The notes under the pieces were generated by a model. The model ran no database searches, was not told the DNA's origin, and saw only the letters and a program-made list of their open reading frames with translations. This document shows, piece after piece, positions 1-8,949 of a stretch of DNA of 64,000 bases. Positions within the stretch are counted from its first letter, which is position 1; each line of letters opens with the position of its first letter. This DNA comes from Tenacibaculum tangerinum (GTDB lineage Bacteria > Bacteroidota > Bacteroidia > Flavobacteriales > Flavobacteriaceae). The position numbers and the translations under genes are program-made. The DNA lies in the NCBI RefSeq assembly GCF_029853675.1, contig NZ_CP122539.1:1047001-1111000 (forward strand), in the 5' to 3' direction.

Positions 1-2126
1 AAAACGCAGAAATTCAGAAGTATTTTAAACTATGTGGAGAAATTGACGATGAAATTGTAGTTCCTGATTTAGTAAAAGAACACAATCTTTGTCCGCATCA
101 AGATGTCGTTTTTCTGTCGAAGCCAGAAGACCAAGAAATTAATTTCATTACCCATTTTCGATTAAAAATAGCTGAGTTTGTTGCTGATATTTTAAACGAT
201 ACAGAGTTCATATCTTTTCTGAAGCAACATCGGTTTTACGCTAAAACTGAAGAAAATTTAGAAGAAATCTATAAGGATACTGATTTCTTTTCTTCACTAT
301 TAATTTTCTTACACGAAGCAAAAGAAACCATTCCTTTTGAAAAGTTAGAAGTATTGGGTTTTGATACAAATGAAACTATTGAATTTCCTTCAATTACGAA
401 TGAATGGATTCAAATTTTGTTCCAATACTTGTTAGTGACTGATCGCAATAACCTTATAGAACATGAAGCTTATCTTGATATTTTAGAAAAAAGACTTCGA
501 AAATTAGCTGTGTTCAGTAAGAATAAAGTCAATTTAGTAGGAAATGACCTTTTGTACAAATCATTAAGCAATAGTCCAAGTAAACTAAAAAGTATTACCA
601 CCATAGTGCAACAAGAGCAACACAATTTACAAGACGATCTGCGTTGTGTTATTTTATCTGACTATATTAGAAAGGAATATTTGAATTGTTCTCATTCAGA
701 AATCAAAGAAATTAAAAAACTAGGGGTTGTTCCTATTTTTCATCATGTTAGAACCGCTTTAAAAAACAAAAATAATGTAGCGGTACTTACTGGTAGTTTA
801 GTTATTATTCATAGCAGTACGATTGCCAAACTTGGTTTGATTGATGCTATTGACAATTACAATTATACTCCTTTAAAGTCGGATACTGAGTTTGTAATTC
901 TTTCCAATACAAATGCTGCTAAACGCACTATAGTAGAAACTATTACGCAACTTTTTGAGCTTGGCCATATCAAGGTTTTAGTTGGTACACAATCGTTACT
1001 GGGTGAAGGGTGGGATGCCCCGTCAATCAACAGTTTAATTTTGGCTTCGGTTGTGGGCTCATTTGTTACTTCTAATCAAATGCGCGGTCGTGCAATTAGA
1101 GTAGATAGAAAAAACCCTAATAAAGTGGGCTTAATTTGGCATTTGGCATGTATTGATACTTCGGATGAATCTGGAGGACGAGATTTTGAGATTCTTGCTC
1201 GTCGTTTCAATGCTTTTTTAGGGATTTCTAATGACGATGAAGCTATTATTTCTAATGGAATTGAGCGTCTACATCTTCCTTCAAATTTTATTGATGAGGA
1301 TATTCAACAACAAAACAACAAGACTTTAGAACTTTCTAAAAACAGAAATCTCATTGCTCAACGATGGAAAAGTGCCATCAGCAATGGAAAAGGAATCGTT
1401 AAAGAGTTGACTTTTTATACTAAAAGAAACAAACAATTTCCAAAACAAAAAAGGGTCTATTATCAAGATATTGTAAAGTATACCATTGGTGAAATTATTA
1501 TTGGATTGTCTTTTTTTATCCCTGAGTTTATCATTAGAAACTTGAATATCTTATTACATAAAGGAGTGGTGTACTTCTTATTTGCTCTACTATCTACCTT
1601 GGGATTGACTTTCGGCTACAAAATTTATAAATCTGCTCAATTATATGCATACTTCGGATTGATTCACAAGAAAATAGATAAAATGGCCACAGCAGTTTTA
1701 AAGTCTCTTTATACGTTAAATCACGTAAATACACCTTTAAACGAGATAAAAATTGAAACCAACTTATTAGCTATGGGAAATGTTTCTTGTACTATTCACG
1801 GAGCGAACAGGTATGAAAGCAGCTTATTCATAAAGGCTTTAAATGAGTTGCTACAACCAATTGACAACCCTAAATATTTACTAATCAAATCAAATTGGTT
1901 TCGAAGAAAATTAAAGTTACATCACTTTTTTCCTGTTCCAGAAATTTTTGGTGTTCGTAAAAAAGAATGTCAAGTTTTTCATTCTAATTGGAACAAGTAT
2001 CTTGGTTCCTCTAAGTTGGTATATACTCGAACTATAGAGGGAAGGAAACTGTTACTAAAAGCACGTCTTTTCCATATTCATAATGTGAATAATAAGCTTA
2101 CTAAGAAAAATATTATTTGGAAATAA
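1..2126 (+). CDS. SF2 DEAD/DEAH-type helicase, C-terminal part (5' end outside window)
   Basis: The reading frame is open from base 3 without a stop, so the gene begins upstream; the TTG at 354 is not its start. About 707 residues are visible. The helicase C-terminal domain shows a motif V-like GTQSLLGEGWDAPSIN and a motif VI-like QMRGRAIR, the latter with the arginine finger, near residues 320-360 of the visible part. A hydrophobic stretch follows at about residues 500-545, which is unusual for a soluble helicase and could be a membrane anchor. The DEAD motif and Walker A would lie outside the window. The family is consistent with restriction-type or defence-associated SF2 helicases, but partners are not visible. 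Helicase call confident, exact role unknown. Confidence 0.8.
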   Translation, partial: NAEIQKYFKLCGEIDDEIVVPDLVKEHNLCPHQDVVFLSKPEDQEINFITHFRLKIAEFVADILNDTEFISFLKQHRFYAKTEENLEEIYKDTDFFSSLLIFLHEAKETIPFEKLEVLGFDTNETIEFPSITNEWIQILFQYLLVTDRNNLIEHEAYLDILEKRLRKLAVFSKNKVNLVGNDLLYKSLSNSPSKLKSITTIVQQEQHNLQDDLRCVILSDYIRKEYLNCSHSEIKEIKKLGVVPIFHHVRTALKNKNNVAVLTGSLVIIHSSTIAKLGLIDAIDNYNYTPLKSDTEFVILSNTNAAKRTIVETITQLFELGHIKVLVGTQSLLGEGWDAPSINSLILASVVGSFVTSNQMRGRAIRVDRKNPNKVGLIWHLACIDTSDESGGRDFEILARRFNAFLGISNDDEAIISNGIERLHLPSNFIDEDIQQQNNKTLELSKNRNLIAQRWKSAISNGKGIVKELTFYTKRNKQFPKQKRVYYQDIVKYTIGEIIIGLSFFIPEFIIRNLNILLHKGVVYFLFALLSTLGLTFGYKIYKSAQLYAYFGLIHKKIDKMATAVLKSLYTLNHVNTPLNEIKIETNLLAMGNVSCTIHGANRYESSLFIKALNELLQPIDNPKYLLIKSNWFRRKLKLHHFFPVPEIFGVRKKECQVFHSNWNKYLGSSKLVYTRTIEGRKLLLKARLFHIHNVNNKLTKKNIIWK

Positions 2127-2769
2127 TCGATATGATTTTAAATTATGAATTATTGGCTATTGGCTATTGGCTATTGGCTATTGGTAAACTAACAAACAAG
2201 TTGTACTTTTTATAATATGTATTTCTTTATCGCAAATGGTATTATACGATTTATGGTTTATTATTTCGCATTTTCGTCTATTGTCTCTTCGAGTAAAATT
2301 ATTTTAAATGAAATGGAAATAATTTTGTATCGAGAAGTGATATTATATTTCTCAGTGACCGCCGAAGTACTATTTTTAATTCATCATCATTCTTAAAAAC
2401 CACTACCATTGACATCTTTTCTTAATGACTTAGATTTGATATAGAATACTCTTTTTCTAAGCTATTTTTCTTTTTCCATTGATGAAAAAGAAACAAAAAA
2501 TCTAGTCTAAACCAGCCTGCACTCAAAAATAATCATCCTCGAACCTAAATTAAAATAACTCGCTATTAATCAAACAGATTTCAATTTTAACGGCTCTTGC
2601 GGTGTTATTTTTTGCTTGTCTGCTTATGACGGAGTACTTTTTAATAGTCTCCTTAATCAAAACAATTTGCCTTTCAAAAATAATTCTATAACTGGCATTA
2701 CATTTGCTTGAAGCTTTTTTGTCTGTTGTCTCGAACTGAAAGTACAAGAAAAACTATTCGCAAATCGTA
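2127..2769. other. Intergenic region with a heptamer repeat and a hairpin
   Basis: No convincing gene is seen here. It contains four and a half copies of TATTGGC at 2151-2184 and a 10-bp hairpin (TTTCTTTTTC / GAAAAAGAAA, loop CATTGAT) at 2467-2493 followed by an A-rich run. A 65-codon minus frame at 2550-2747 has no recognisable features and I do not call it. Confidence 0.5.
2151..2184. repeat. Heptamer tandem repeat (TATTGGC)n
   Basis: Four perfect copies of TATTGGC plus TATTGG lie 25 bp after the helicase stop codon. The unit is a variant of the GGCTGTT and GCTATTA units found at 6184, 6596 and 14218, so it belongs to a dispersed family in this genome. Confidence 0.85.
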
Positions 2770-3672
2770 TTACACCCAATTTTTAGGCCTAGCCAACACC
2801 TCTAATAATTTCGCTTCTTCTGAGCCTTTTGCTGGATGGTGGTTGTATTTCCACTGTACCGTTGGTGGTAAACTCATTAAAATACTTTCGATACGTCCGT
2901 TGGTTTTCAACCCAAACAACGTACCTCTATCGTGAACTAAGTTAAACTCCACATAGCGTCCACGACGCACTTCTTGCCAATCTTTATGCTCTTGCGTGTA
3001 AGTTATATCTTTTCTTCTTTCAACAATTGGCACATAGGAATTTAAAAAGCTATTTCCTACTTCTGTTACAAAATCATATCGATTTTGCATTGAAAACGCT
3101 TCTGTTTCTTTTAAATAGTCAAAAAATAAACCTCCTAAACCACGTGCTTCATTTCGGTGTGTGTTCCAAAAATAAGTATCGCAGGTTTCTTTGTATTTCG
3201 GATAAAAATCTGGATGATGCTTATCACAGGCTTCTTTACATACCGTATGAAAATGTATGGCATCTTCTTCAAATAAATAGTACGGAGTTAAATCTTGTCC
3301 GCCACCAAACCATTGTGTTACTATATTTCCTTTACCGTCATACATTTCAAAATAACGCCAGTTAGCGTGTACGGTTGGTACAAATGGATTCTTCGGATGT
3401 ATTACTAAACTCAATCCACAAGCAAAAAAATCACCGCTTTCTACTCCGAATTGTTTTTGTAATGCTGCTGGTAATTCTCCAAAAACTTTAGAAATGTTTA
3501 CACCTCCTTTTTCAAAAATAGCTCCATTTTCAATTACACGGGTTCTACCTCCTCCTCCTTCAGCACGCTTCCATAAATCTTCTTGAAATTTTGCTTTTCC
3601 GTCAACTTCTTCTAATTTTGAAGTGATGGTGTTTTGTAATTGTTCTATATAGGCGTAAAACTGTTCTTTCAT
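2770..3672 (-). CDS. hemF: Oxygen-dependent coproporphyrinogen III oxidase
   Basis: Converts coproporphyrinogen III to protoporphyrinogen IX with O2 in the cytoplasm. The 300-residue product matches the usual HemF length. Family motifs visible are GGGGRTRVIENG near residue 40, HPKNPFVPTVHANWRYFE near 90 and WFGGGQDLTPYY near 120. The frame could be extended to a TTG at 3693, but that TTG lies inside a promoter -7 element (TACTTTTG), so the ATG at 3672 is the start. It is the last gene of the heme cluster and seems to have its own promoter, which would let the oxygen-dependent step be controlled separately from the upstream hem genes (inference). Confidence 0.97.
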   Translation of the reverse strand: MKEQFYAYIEQLQNTITSKLEEVDGKAKFQEDLWKRAEGGGGRTRVIENGAIFEKGGVNISKVFGELPAALQKQFGVESGDFFACGLSLVIHPKNPFVPTVHANWRYFEMYDGKGNIVTQWFGGGQDLTPYYLFEEDAIHFHTVCKEACDKHHPDFYPKYKETCDTYFWNTHRNEARGLGGLFFDYLKETEAFSMQNRYDFVTEVGNSFLNSYVPIVERRKDITYTQEHKDWQEVRRGRYVEFNLVHDRGTLFGLKTNGRIESILMSLPPTVQWKYNHHPAKGSEEAKLLEVLARPKNWV

Positions 3673-3690
3673 ATTGATTGAGTTGTGGTG

Positions 3691-3720
3691 CAAAAGTACT
3701 TATTTTGGTAATTTCTTCAA
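3691..3720 (-). promoter_or_regulatory. Candidate Bacteroidota promoter for hemF
   Basis: Read on the minus strand: TTG, 19 nt, then TACTTTTG, matching the Bacteroidota consensus TTG-N19-21-TAnnTTTG. The -7 box ends about 19 nt before the hemF ATG, and the element overlaps the 3' end of the upstream EI24 gene. Confidence 0.5.
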
Positions 3721-4446
3721 CTGAATTTTCTTAACGGTTTCAGTAGTGGCAGCTGTTACCGATAAAGGGAGTACCAAAATTACTCCAATTACAGGGATTA
3801 ATAAAAATAGCATAAATACGATTCCATTTCCTATTGCCAACCCTTTATGTTCTTTTACAAAATCGATGCTTTCTTGGTACTTAAAATGGCGTTCGAGTGT
3901 ATAATCCATGTTCCCGAATCCTGCATAATATGCTTGCATTAAAAACAGTAATATGGTTGAAATAATACCAATTACAGGAATCAATCCTAATAATAAGATA
4001 GGAATGGTTAGTAAGAGTTCTCTTATTAAATTTCGAAGGTTTATTCGTATACCTCTTATAAGTTGTTCTTGAAAAGAAGTTGTTCTGTGTGTGTGGTCTT
4101 CTCCTCTTAGATGATCTTCTATTTTTTCTGATACTGGACTCATAAAGGGTGCTGATAATGCCATGACAATGTGTTTGTATAAAACCAACCCTACTACTAC
4201 GATAATCAATCCGCTTAAAAAAGTACTGATAAACTCAAAGGTTTCTTTTCCAAACTCCCATTTCCAGAAGTTAGCTATGTAATGACCAATGTTATCAGAA
4301 AAAGAATATGCCATAGAAAAGATGAAAACTGCTGTGAGTATACTTATAAGCATAGGAATTGCGAAATACTTCCATAACTTTAATTTTGAAATCATCTTAA
4401 AAGCTCCGAAATAAGCTTGAATTCCTCTTGTTATATTTTGTACCAT
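3700..4446 (-). CDS. EI24 (CysZ-like) domain membrane protein
   Basis: A 248-residue integral membrane protein with about five hydrophobic segments (residues ~25-50, 70-95, 140-165, 165-185, 205-235). The pattern, including the N-terminal GIQAYFGAF and the GLIPVIG repeat, fits the EI24/CysZ family of inner membrane proteins. CysZ imports sulfate, but flavobacterial members are not characterised, so no substrate is assigned. The ATG is at 4446; a terminator hairpin lies only 20 bp upstream. The gene sits between hemE and hemF, though nothing shows a link to heme. Confidence 0.8.
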   Translation of the reverse strand: MVQNITRGIQAYFGAFKMISKLKLWKYFAIPMLISILTAVFIFSMAYSFSDNIGHYIANFWKWEFGKETFEFISTFLSGLIIVVVGLVLYKHIVMALSAPFMSPVSEKIEDHLRGEDHTHRTTSFQEQLIRGIRINLRNLIRELLLTIPILLLGLIPVIGIISTILLFLMQAYYAGFGNMDYTLERHFKYQESIDFVKEHKGLAIGNGIVFMLFLLIPVIGVILVLPLSVTAATTETVKKIQLKKLPK

Positions 4447-4460
4447 TTATTTTTTATGTG

Positions 4461-4495
4461 AAAATAAAAAACCTCTTTCAACTATGAAAGAGGTT
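4461..4495 (-). terminator. Rho-independent terminator of the thioredoxin-like gene
   Basis: A perfect 11-bp stem (AACCTCTTTCA / TGAAAGAGGTT, loop ACTA, 4470-4495) is followed on the minus strand by a T-rich tract. It separates the thioredoxin-like gene from the EI24 gene. Confidence 0.85.
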
Positions 4496-4525
4496 AAAAA
4501 TATTTCTGTATTATATCGTAATGTA

Positions 4526-5128
4526 TTAGTTTAATATTGGAGATAAGAAATCTTCAAAATTCTTTGTATTTATTTCATTCACTTCATCCCAACCTACTTC
4601 TTTTGTTGGGGTTGCGGCTCCTCTTTTAACATTTACGAATTGCTTCTGCTTATCAATTAAGTAGGCTGTTGGATAATCTAGCTTATGAACAAAACCACTA
4701 ATATCTAAATATCCTTTCTTTACTTTATCAATTTCTCTTGCGGGTATCAACTTAATTCTGTCATCTAACTTTTCGGCCATTCTTTTCACTTTTGCCTCTT
4801 TATCCCAGAATATTACGATAAATTCTAGTTTATTGTGGTATTTTTCTACCATTTTATTTAACGTTGGTACATCTCCCCAACAAGGAGCAGACCAAGTTGC
4901 ATTAGCAATAAGTACGATTGGCTTTTTAATCTTGTCTGTACTTACTGTTTCACTTTCCATTGTAGTAAAATTGTAATTTAGTAAGTAAGAACCTTTAATA
5001 CACTTGTAAATTAAAACTTCTGCACTTTCTTCTACACAATTATTAACTGCAAAATTGTAATACGTTTTATTTTGTGAGAAAGTAATGCCTGTTAAAAAAC
5101 ACATTAAAACAAAAAATAATTTATTCAT
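4526..5128 (-). CDS. Exported thioredoxin-fold (TlpA/redoxin-like) protein lacking the first active-site Cys
   Basis: A 200-residue protein with a signal peptide (residues 1-18, cut near TFSQ), so periplasmic. A thioredoxin-like fold begins near residue 68. The segment NATWSAPCWGDVPTLN aligns with the TlpA motif WCxxC, but the nucleophilic first Cys is Ser80 and only Cys83 remains. It therefore cannot run the usual dithiol exchange and may be a scaffold, a chaperone or a one-Cys enzyme (inference). The start is the ATG at 5128; an in-frame TTG six bases upstream is less likely. It lies 20 bp after hemE and is probably co-transcribed with it. Confidence 0.75.
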   Translation of the reverse strand: MNKLFFVLMCFLTGITFSQNKTYYNFAVNNCVEESAEVLIYKCIKGSYLLNYNFTTMESETVSTDKIKKPIVLIANATWSAPCWGDVPTLNKMVEKYHNKLEFIVIFWDKEAKVKRMAEKLDDRIKLIPAREIDKVKKGYLDISGFVHKLDYPTAYLIDKQKQFVNVKRGAATPTKEVGWDEVNEINTKNFEDFLSPILN

Positions 5129-5147
5129 TTTCAATCATTTAAAGGGG

Positions 5148-6179
5148 TTATCTGTCGGATTTATACTCTTTAACCGCATCGATAAATGCTTTTGCATTTT
5201 CTAACGGAATATTGGGTAAAATTCCATGCCCCAAGTTAACAATATATTTGTCTTTACCAAACTCATTAATCATTTGGTGTACCATCTTTTTTATTTCTGC
5301 TGGTGGAGACAACAACCTTGAGGGGTCAAAATTACCTTGTAAGGTAATATTTCCTCCTGTTAAATAACGAGCATTTCTAGGCGAGCACGTCCAATCTACT
5401 CCTAAAGCTGAGGCATTCGACTGTGCCATTTCATTTAAGGCAAACCAACATCCTTTACCAAAGGCTATTACTGGTGCATCCTCTTTTAATGCTTCTATTA
5501 TTTGATTGATGTATTGCCATGAAAACTCTTGATAGTCTGTTGGAGATAACATCCCTCCCCAAGAATCAAAAACTTGTACAGCATTCACACCTGCTTTTAC
5601 CTTCTCTTTTAAATAAGCAATAGTGGTATCTGTTATCTTTTGAAGCAATTCGTGTGCCAAAACTGGTTGCGTGAAACAAAATTCTTTTGCTTTGTCGAAA
5701 TTCTTAGATCCTTGACCTTGTACAACGTAGCATAGGATAGTCCACGGAGACCCCGCAAAACCTATCAAAGGTATTTCGTCGTTCAACTTTTCTTTCGTTG
5801 CTTTAATAGCATCCATTACATAGCCTAATTCTTCATGTATATCAGGAATAACGACGCTATCTAGTCCCTTTTTATCTCTTACCGGGTTTGGTAAATAAGG
5901 TCCAAAATTAGGTTTCATTTCCACTTCAATATTCATTGCTTGTGGAATTACTAAAATGTCTGAAAATAAAATAGCGGCATCCATTCCGTATCTGCGAATG
6001 GGTTGCACCGTAATTTCTGAGGCTAATTCTGGAGTTCTACAACGTGTAAAGAAATCATACTTTTTACGAATCTCCATAAATTCTGGTAAATATCTTCCTG
6101 CCTGACGCATCATCCACACTGGTGGTCGGTCTACGGTTTCTCCTTTTAACGCTCTTAAAAATAAATCGTTTTTTATCAT
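5148..6179 (-). CDS. hemE: Uroporphyrinogen decarboxylase
   Basis: Decarboxylates the four acetate side chains of uroporphyrinogen III to give coproporphyrinogen III. The 343-residue product matches the family length. Diagnostic segments are [17 protein letters not shown] near residue 20, [13 protein letters not shown] near 70 and [16 protein letters not shown] near 140. The ATG at 6179 has a heptamer repeat (6184-6217) immediately upstream, where the ribosome-binding region should be. This is odd and may affect translation. Confidence 0.97.
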   Translation of the reverse strand: MIKNDLFLRALKGETVDRPPVWMMRQAGRYLPEFMEIRKKYDFFTRCRTPELASEITVQPIRRYGMDAAILFSDILVIPQAMNIEVEMKPNFGPYLPNPVRDKKGLDSVVIPDIHEELGYVMDAIKATKEKLNDEIPLIGFAGSPWTILCYVVQGQGSKNFDKAKEFCFTQPVLAHELLQKITDTTIAYLKEKVKAGVNAVQVFDSWGGMLSPTDYQEFSWQYINQIIEALKEDAPVIAFGKGCWFALNEMAQSNASALGVDWTCSPRNARYLTGGNITLQGNFDPSRLLSPPAEIKKMVHQMINEFGKDKYIVNLGHGILPNIPLENAKAFIDAVKEYKSDR

Positions 6180-6183
6180 GTTT

Positions 6184-6217
6184 TATAGCTGTTGGCTATT
6201 AGCTATTAGCTATTAGC
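6184..6217. repeat. Heptamer repeat array (TAGCTAT-type), left flank of the four-helix-bundle gene
   Basis: About five units (TAGCTGT, TGGCTAT, TAGCTAT, TAGCTAT, TAGC) cover the last codons of the four-helix-bundle gene and the leader of hemE. The array is in inverted orientation to the array at 6596-6632. Confidence 0.8.
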
Positions 6218-6574
6218 TTTTATTTTGTTTATTAATGAATTTATCATCTTAGCTTCTTTTTCTAACAATTCAAAGATAAGCCTTAATTCTTCTGAGGAAA
6301 CAAAACCTAACTCTTGTACTATTACAAGTTGGGTTTCTACTTCAAAAAGTGAGCCCATAGAAATTTCTAAAAATCTTTTAAATTCAATTTCACTATTTCT
6401 ACTAGCTCCCTCAGCAATATTAGAAGGAATGGAAACAGCTGCTCTTGTTATTTGACTTTTTAACCCAAACTTTTCTTCAGGAGGTAATTTTTCTGAAAGA
6501 CTGTAAACTTCTTTTACAATCTCAATTCCTTCCTTCCAAATATCTAAACTTCTGAAATTTCTCATCTTTTTCAA
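6206..6574 (-). CDS. Four-helix-bundle protein (S23 / 23S rRNA intervening-sequence family)
   Basis: A 122-residue helical protein with the family signature: FRSLDIWKEGIE near the N-terminus, LKSQITRAAVSIPSNIAEGASR in the middle and FKRFLEISMGSLFEVETQL after it. Members are known from insertions in 23S rRNA genes, and Avd of diversity-generating retroelements is a relative. Function is unknown. Here it interrupts the heme cluster between hemL and hemE, and heptamer repeats flank it in inverted orientation. Its last three codons (Ala-Asn-Ser) and stop lie inside the left repeat. The start may be the ATG at 6574 or the one at codon 4. I take it to be an inserted cassette, not part of heme synthesis. 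Confidence 0.85.
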   Translation of the reverse strand: MKKMRNFRSLDIWKEGIEIVKEVYSLSEKLPPEEKFGLKSQITRAAVSIPSNIAEGASRNSEIEFKRFLEISMGSLFEVETQLVIVQELGFVSSEELRLIFELLEKEAKMINSLINKIKANS

Positions 6575-6595
6575 ACTCTTTGTTATAATCTACCA

Positions 6596-6632
6596 TAGGC
6601 TAACAGCCAAAAGCTAACAACTAAGAGCTACT
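6596..6632. repeat. Degenerate heptamer repeat, right flank of the four-helix-bundle gene
   Basis: Units GCTAACA, GCCAAAA, GCTAACA, ACTAAGA, GCTA are the reverse complement type of the array at 6184-6217, so the two form an inverted pair around the 122-codon gene. The stop codon and last codons (Val-Ala-Leu-Ser-Cys) of hemL lie in it. Confidence 0.75.
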
Positions 6633-7906
6633 TTCTCCATCGACTTATCAATGGCATTTGCTATTTTTTGAATATCTTTTTCTGTTAATGCTGATGATAA
6701 AAACCATGCTTCAAACTGACTTGGTGGTAAAAATATCCCGTTTTTAGTCATTTCCCAGAAAAAAGTAGCGTATTTCTTTGTATCAGAAGTTTGTGCTTCT
6801 TCAAAATTGGTTACGGTAACATTGGTAAAAAATGGATTTATCATAGATCCAAATCTATTTACCGTAATTGCTATGTCGTATTTTTTTGCTGATTCTAACA
6901 AGAATACTTCTATAATTTGAGCTATCTCATTAAATTTTTCATACGGATTTTGTTTTTTCAACTCTGTTAATGTTGAAATTCCCGCTGCCATGGCTATTGG
7001 ATTTCCCGACAGCGTTCCTGCTTGGTACATGCCTCCTAACGGAGCCACCATTTCCATAATTTCATTACGAGCACCGTAGGCTCCTACTGGAAAACCTCCA
7101 CCGATTACCTTTCCTAAACAGGTAATATCTGCCTCTACATTAAACAACTCTTGTGCGCCACCAAATTTAGAGCGGAAACCTGTCATTACCTCATCGACAA
7201 TCAACAAGGCTCCTTTTGTGTTTAGATACTCTTTTAATTCTTTTAAGAAATTATTTTGTGGTGTTACCACCCCCATATTACCTGCTACTGGCTCTATAAT
7301 AACTCCTGCAATATCGTCGTGCGCTTCAAAATGTGCTTTTACACTTTCTAAGTCGTTGTAATTCGCTATCAAGGTATTTTTTACGGCTCCTTCTGGTACT
7401 CCTTTACTTCCTGGTAAACTCAAGGTTGCTAAACCAGAACCTGCTGCTACTAGCAATGCATCTTGGTGACCGTGATAACAACCAGCAAACTTGATGATTT
7501 TATCTTTTCCGGTATAGGCCCTTGCTAAACGAATTCCACTTAATACCGCCTCTGTTCCAGAATTTACAAAACGCACTTTGTCCATTCCTGGGAACGCGTC
7601 GCAAACAATTTTTGCTAATGTAATCTCTCCTTTGGTAGATGCTCCAAAAGAATATCCTTTTTTTAAGGCTTTTCTAATCGCTTTTTCTACTTTTTTATGG
7701 CGATGGCCTAAAATCATTGGACCGTAAGACAATACTAAATCGATATACGAATTATTATCTACGTCTGTAATCTTGCTTCCTTTCGCTCTTTTTATGAATA
7801 AAGGATTCCCTCCTACTGAAGCAAATGCACGTACTGGTGAATTTACCGCACCTACTAAGTTTTCTAATCCTTTTTGATATAATTCTTGTGATTTCTTAAA
7901 GCTCAT
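6614..7906 (-). CDS. hemL: Glutamate-1-semialdehyde 2,1-aminomutase
   Basis: PLP enzyme that converts glutamate-1-semialdehyde to 5-aminolevulinate, step 2 of the C5 pathway after HemA. The 430-residue product has the usual length. The PLP lysine is Lys266 in CLGKVIGGGFPVGAYG; NSGTEAV near residue 120 and IIEPVAGNMGV near 200 are family motifs. The C-terminal five residues are encoded by a heptamer repeat, suggesting that repeat insertion redefined the 3' end. The ATG is at 7906; the leader between it and hemB carries further degenerate heptamers (7913-7945). Confidence 0.97.
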   Translation of the reverse strand: MSFKKSQELYQKGLENLVGAVNSPVRAFASVGGNPLFIKRAKGSKITDVDNNSYIDLVLSYGPMILGHRHKKVEKAIRKALKKGYSFGASTKGEITLAKIVCDAFPGMDKVRFVNSGTEAVLSGIRLARAYTGKDKIIKFAGCYHGHQDALLVAAGSGLATLSLPGSKGVPEGAVKNTLIANYNDLESVKAHFEAHDDIAGVIIEPVAGNMGVVTPQNNFLKELKEYLNTKGALLIVDEVMTGFRSKFGGAQELFNVEADITCLGKVIGGGFPVGAYGARNEIMEMVAPLGGMYQAGTLSGNPIAMAAGISTLTELKKQNPYEKFNEIAQIIEVFLLESAKKYDIAITVNRFGSMINPFFTNVTVTNFEEAQTSDTKKYATFFWEMTKNGIFLPPSQFEAWFLSSALTEKDIQKIANAIDKSMEKVALSC

Positions 7907-7912
7907 TCTTCG

Positions 7913-7945
7913 CTAATTATTAGTTGTTAGTTATGAGTTTTTAGT
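7913..7945. repeat. Degenerate heptamer-like repeat between hemB and hemL
   Basis: Imperfect units such as TTAGTTG, TTAGTTA and TTAGTTG occur with the same seven-base spacing as the other arrays. The degeneracy makes this weaker than the 2151, 6184 and 14218 arrays. Confidence 0.45.
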
Positions 7946-7964
7946 TGATTAACTCATTTTCAAA

Positions 7965-8927
7965 TTATCTCATTAAAACTTTTGCAGCTTCTTTGGCAAA
8001 ATAGGTAATAATAATATCGGCTCCTGCTCTTTTCATCGAAAGTAAGCTTTCCATCATTACTTTTTCACCGTCTATCCATCCTTTTTCTGCTGCTGCTTTT
8101 ACCATGGCGTATTCTCCACTTACATTATAGCAGGCAATGGGTCTGTCGAAATTGTTTTTTAAATCTCTGATGATGTCTAAATACGATAGTGCTGGTTTTA
8201 CCATTAAAATATCGGCTCCTTCTTCGTCATCAAAAGTTGCTTCACGCAGTCCTTCATCTCTGTTGGAAGGGTCCATTTGATAAGTTCTTCTATCTCCAAA
8301 TGAGGGTGCTGAATCTACCGCTTCTCTAAAAGGCCCGTAAAATGCTGACGCATATTTTACAGAATACCCCATAATGGGCAAGTTTGCAAAACCTGTATTG
8401 TCTAATGCCTCGCGCATCATCGCTATCGTACCGTCCATCATTCCTGAGGGTGCGACCATATCTGCTCCTGCTTTGGCATGCGATACGGTTTGCTTGGCTA
8501 AATTCACTAAAGTAGCATCGTTATCTACATCATTTTCATGTATCACGCCACAGTGACCGTGTGAGGTGTATTCGCAAAAACATACATCGGTAATTACATA
8601 CAAGCTTGGGTAATTCTTTTTAATAAATCGAATCGCCTGTTGCATGATTCCGTTATCATTCCAAGTTTCGGTGCCTTCGTCGTCTTTCTTAGATGGAATT
8701 CCAAATAACAAAACTGCTGGAATTTTTAAGGCTACTACTTCGTCTAATTCTTTAGAAATAGTATCTAATGAATAACGGTTGATTCCTGGCATAGAAGGAA
8801 TTTCGGTTTCAATGCCTGTTCCTTCTTCTATAAATAATGGGTATATAAAATCGTCTACCGATAGTTTGTTTTCTCTCACTAATCGACGGATGTTTTCTGT
8901 TTTTCTTAGTCTGCGTGTTCTAAACAT
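7965..8927 (-). CDS. hemB: Porphobilinogen synthase (5-aminolevulinate dehydratase)
   Basis: Condenses two 5-aminolevulinate molecules to porphobilinogen. The 320-residue product is near the usual length. The zinc-type cysteine cluster [14 protein letters not shown] is present near residue 120, so the enzyme should be Zn-dependent. Schiff-base lysines are seen in [18 protein letters not shown] and [13 protein letters not shown]. It starts at the ATG at 8927 and belongs to the minus-strand heme cluster. Confidence 0.97.
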   Translation of the reverse strand: MFRTRRLRKTENIRRLVRENKLSVDDFIYPLFIEEGTGIETEIPSMPGINRYSLDTISKELDEVVALKIPAVLLFGIPSKKDDEGTETWNDNGIMQQAIRFIKKNYPSLYVITDVCFCEYTSHGHCGVIHENDVDNDATLVNLAKQTVSHAKAGADMVAPSGMMDGTIAMMREALDNTGFANLPIMGYSVKYASAFYGPFREAVDSAPSFGDRRTYQMDPSNRDEGLREATFDDEEGADILMVKPALSYLDIIRDLKNNFDRPIACYNVSGEYAMVKAAAEKGWIDGEKVMMESLLSMKRAGADIIITYFAKEAAKVLMR

Positions 8928-8949
8928 AATACTTTATAACAGTAAAAAT

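Noticed and set aside
2550..2747. 65-codon minus-strand frame
   Set aside because: No domain, no start context, and it lies in AT-rich intergenic sequence; likely chance.
3027..3365. 112-codon plus-strand frame inside hemF
   Set aside because: Antisense shadow of a strongly conserved enzyme gene.
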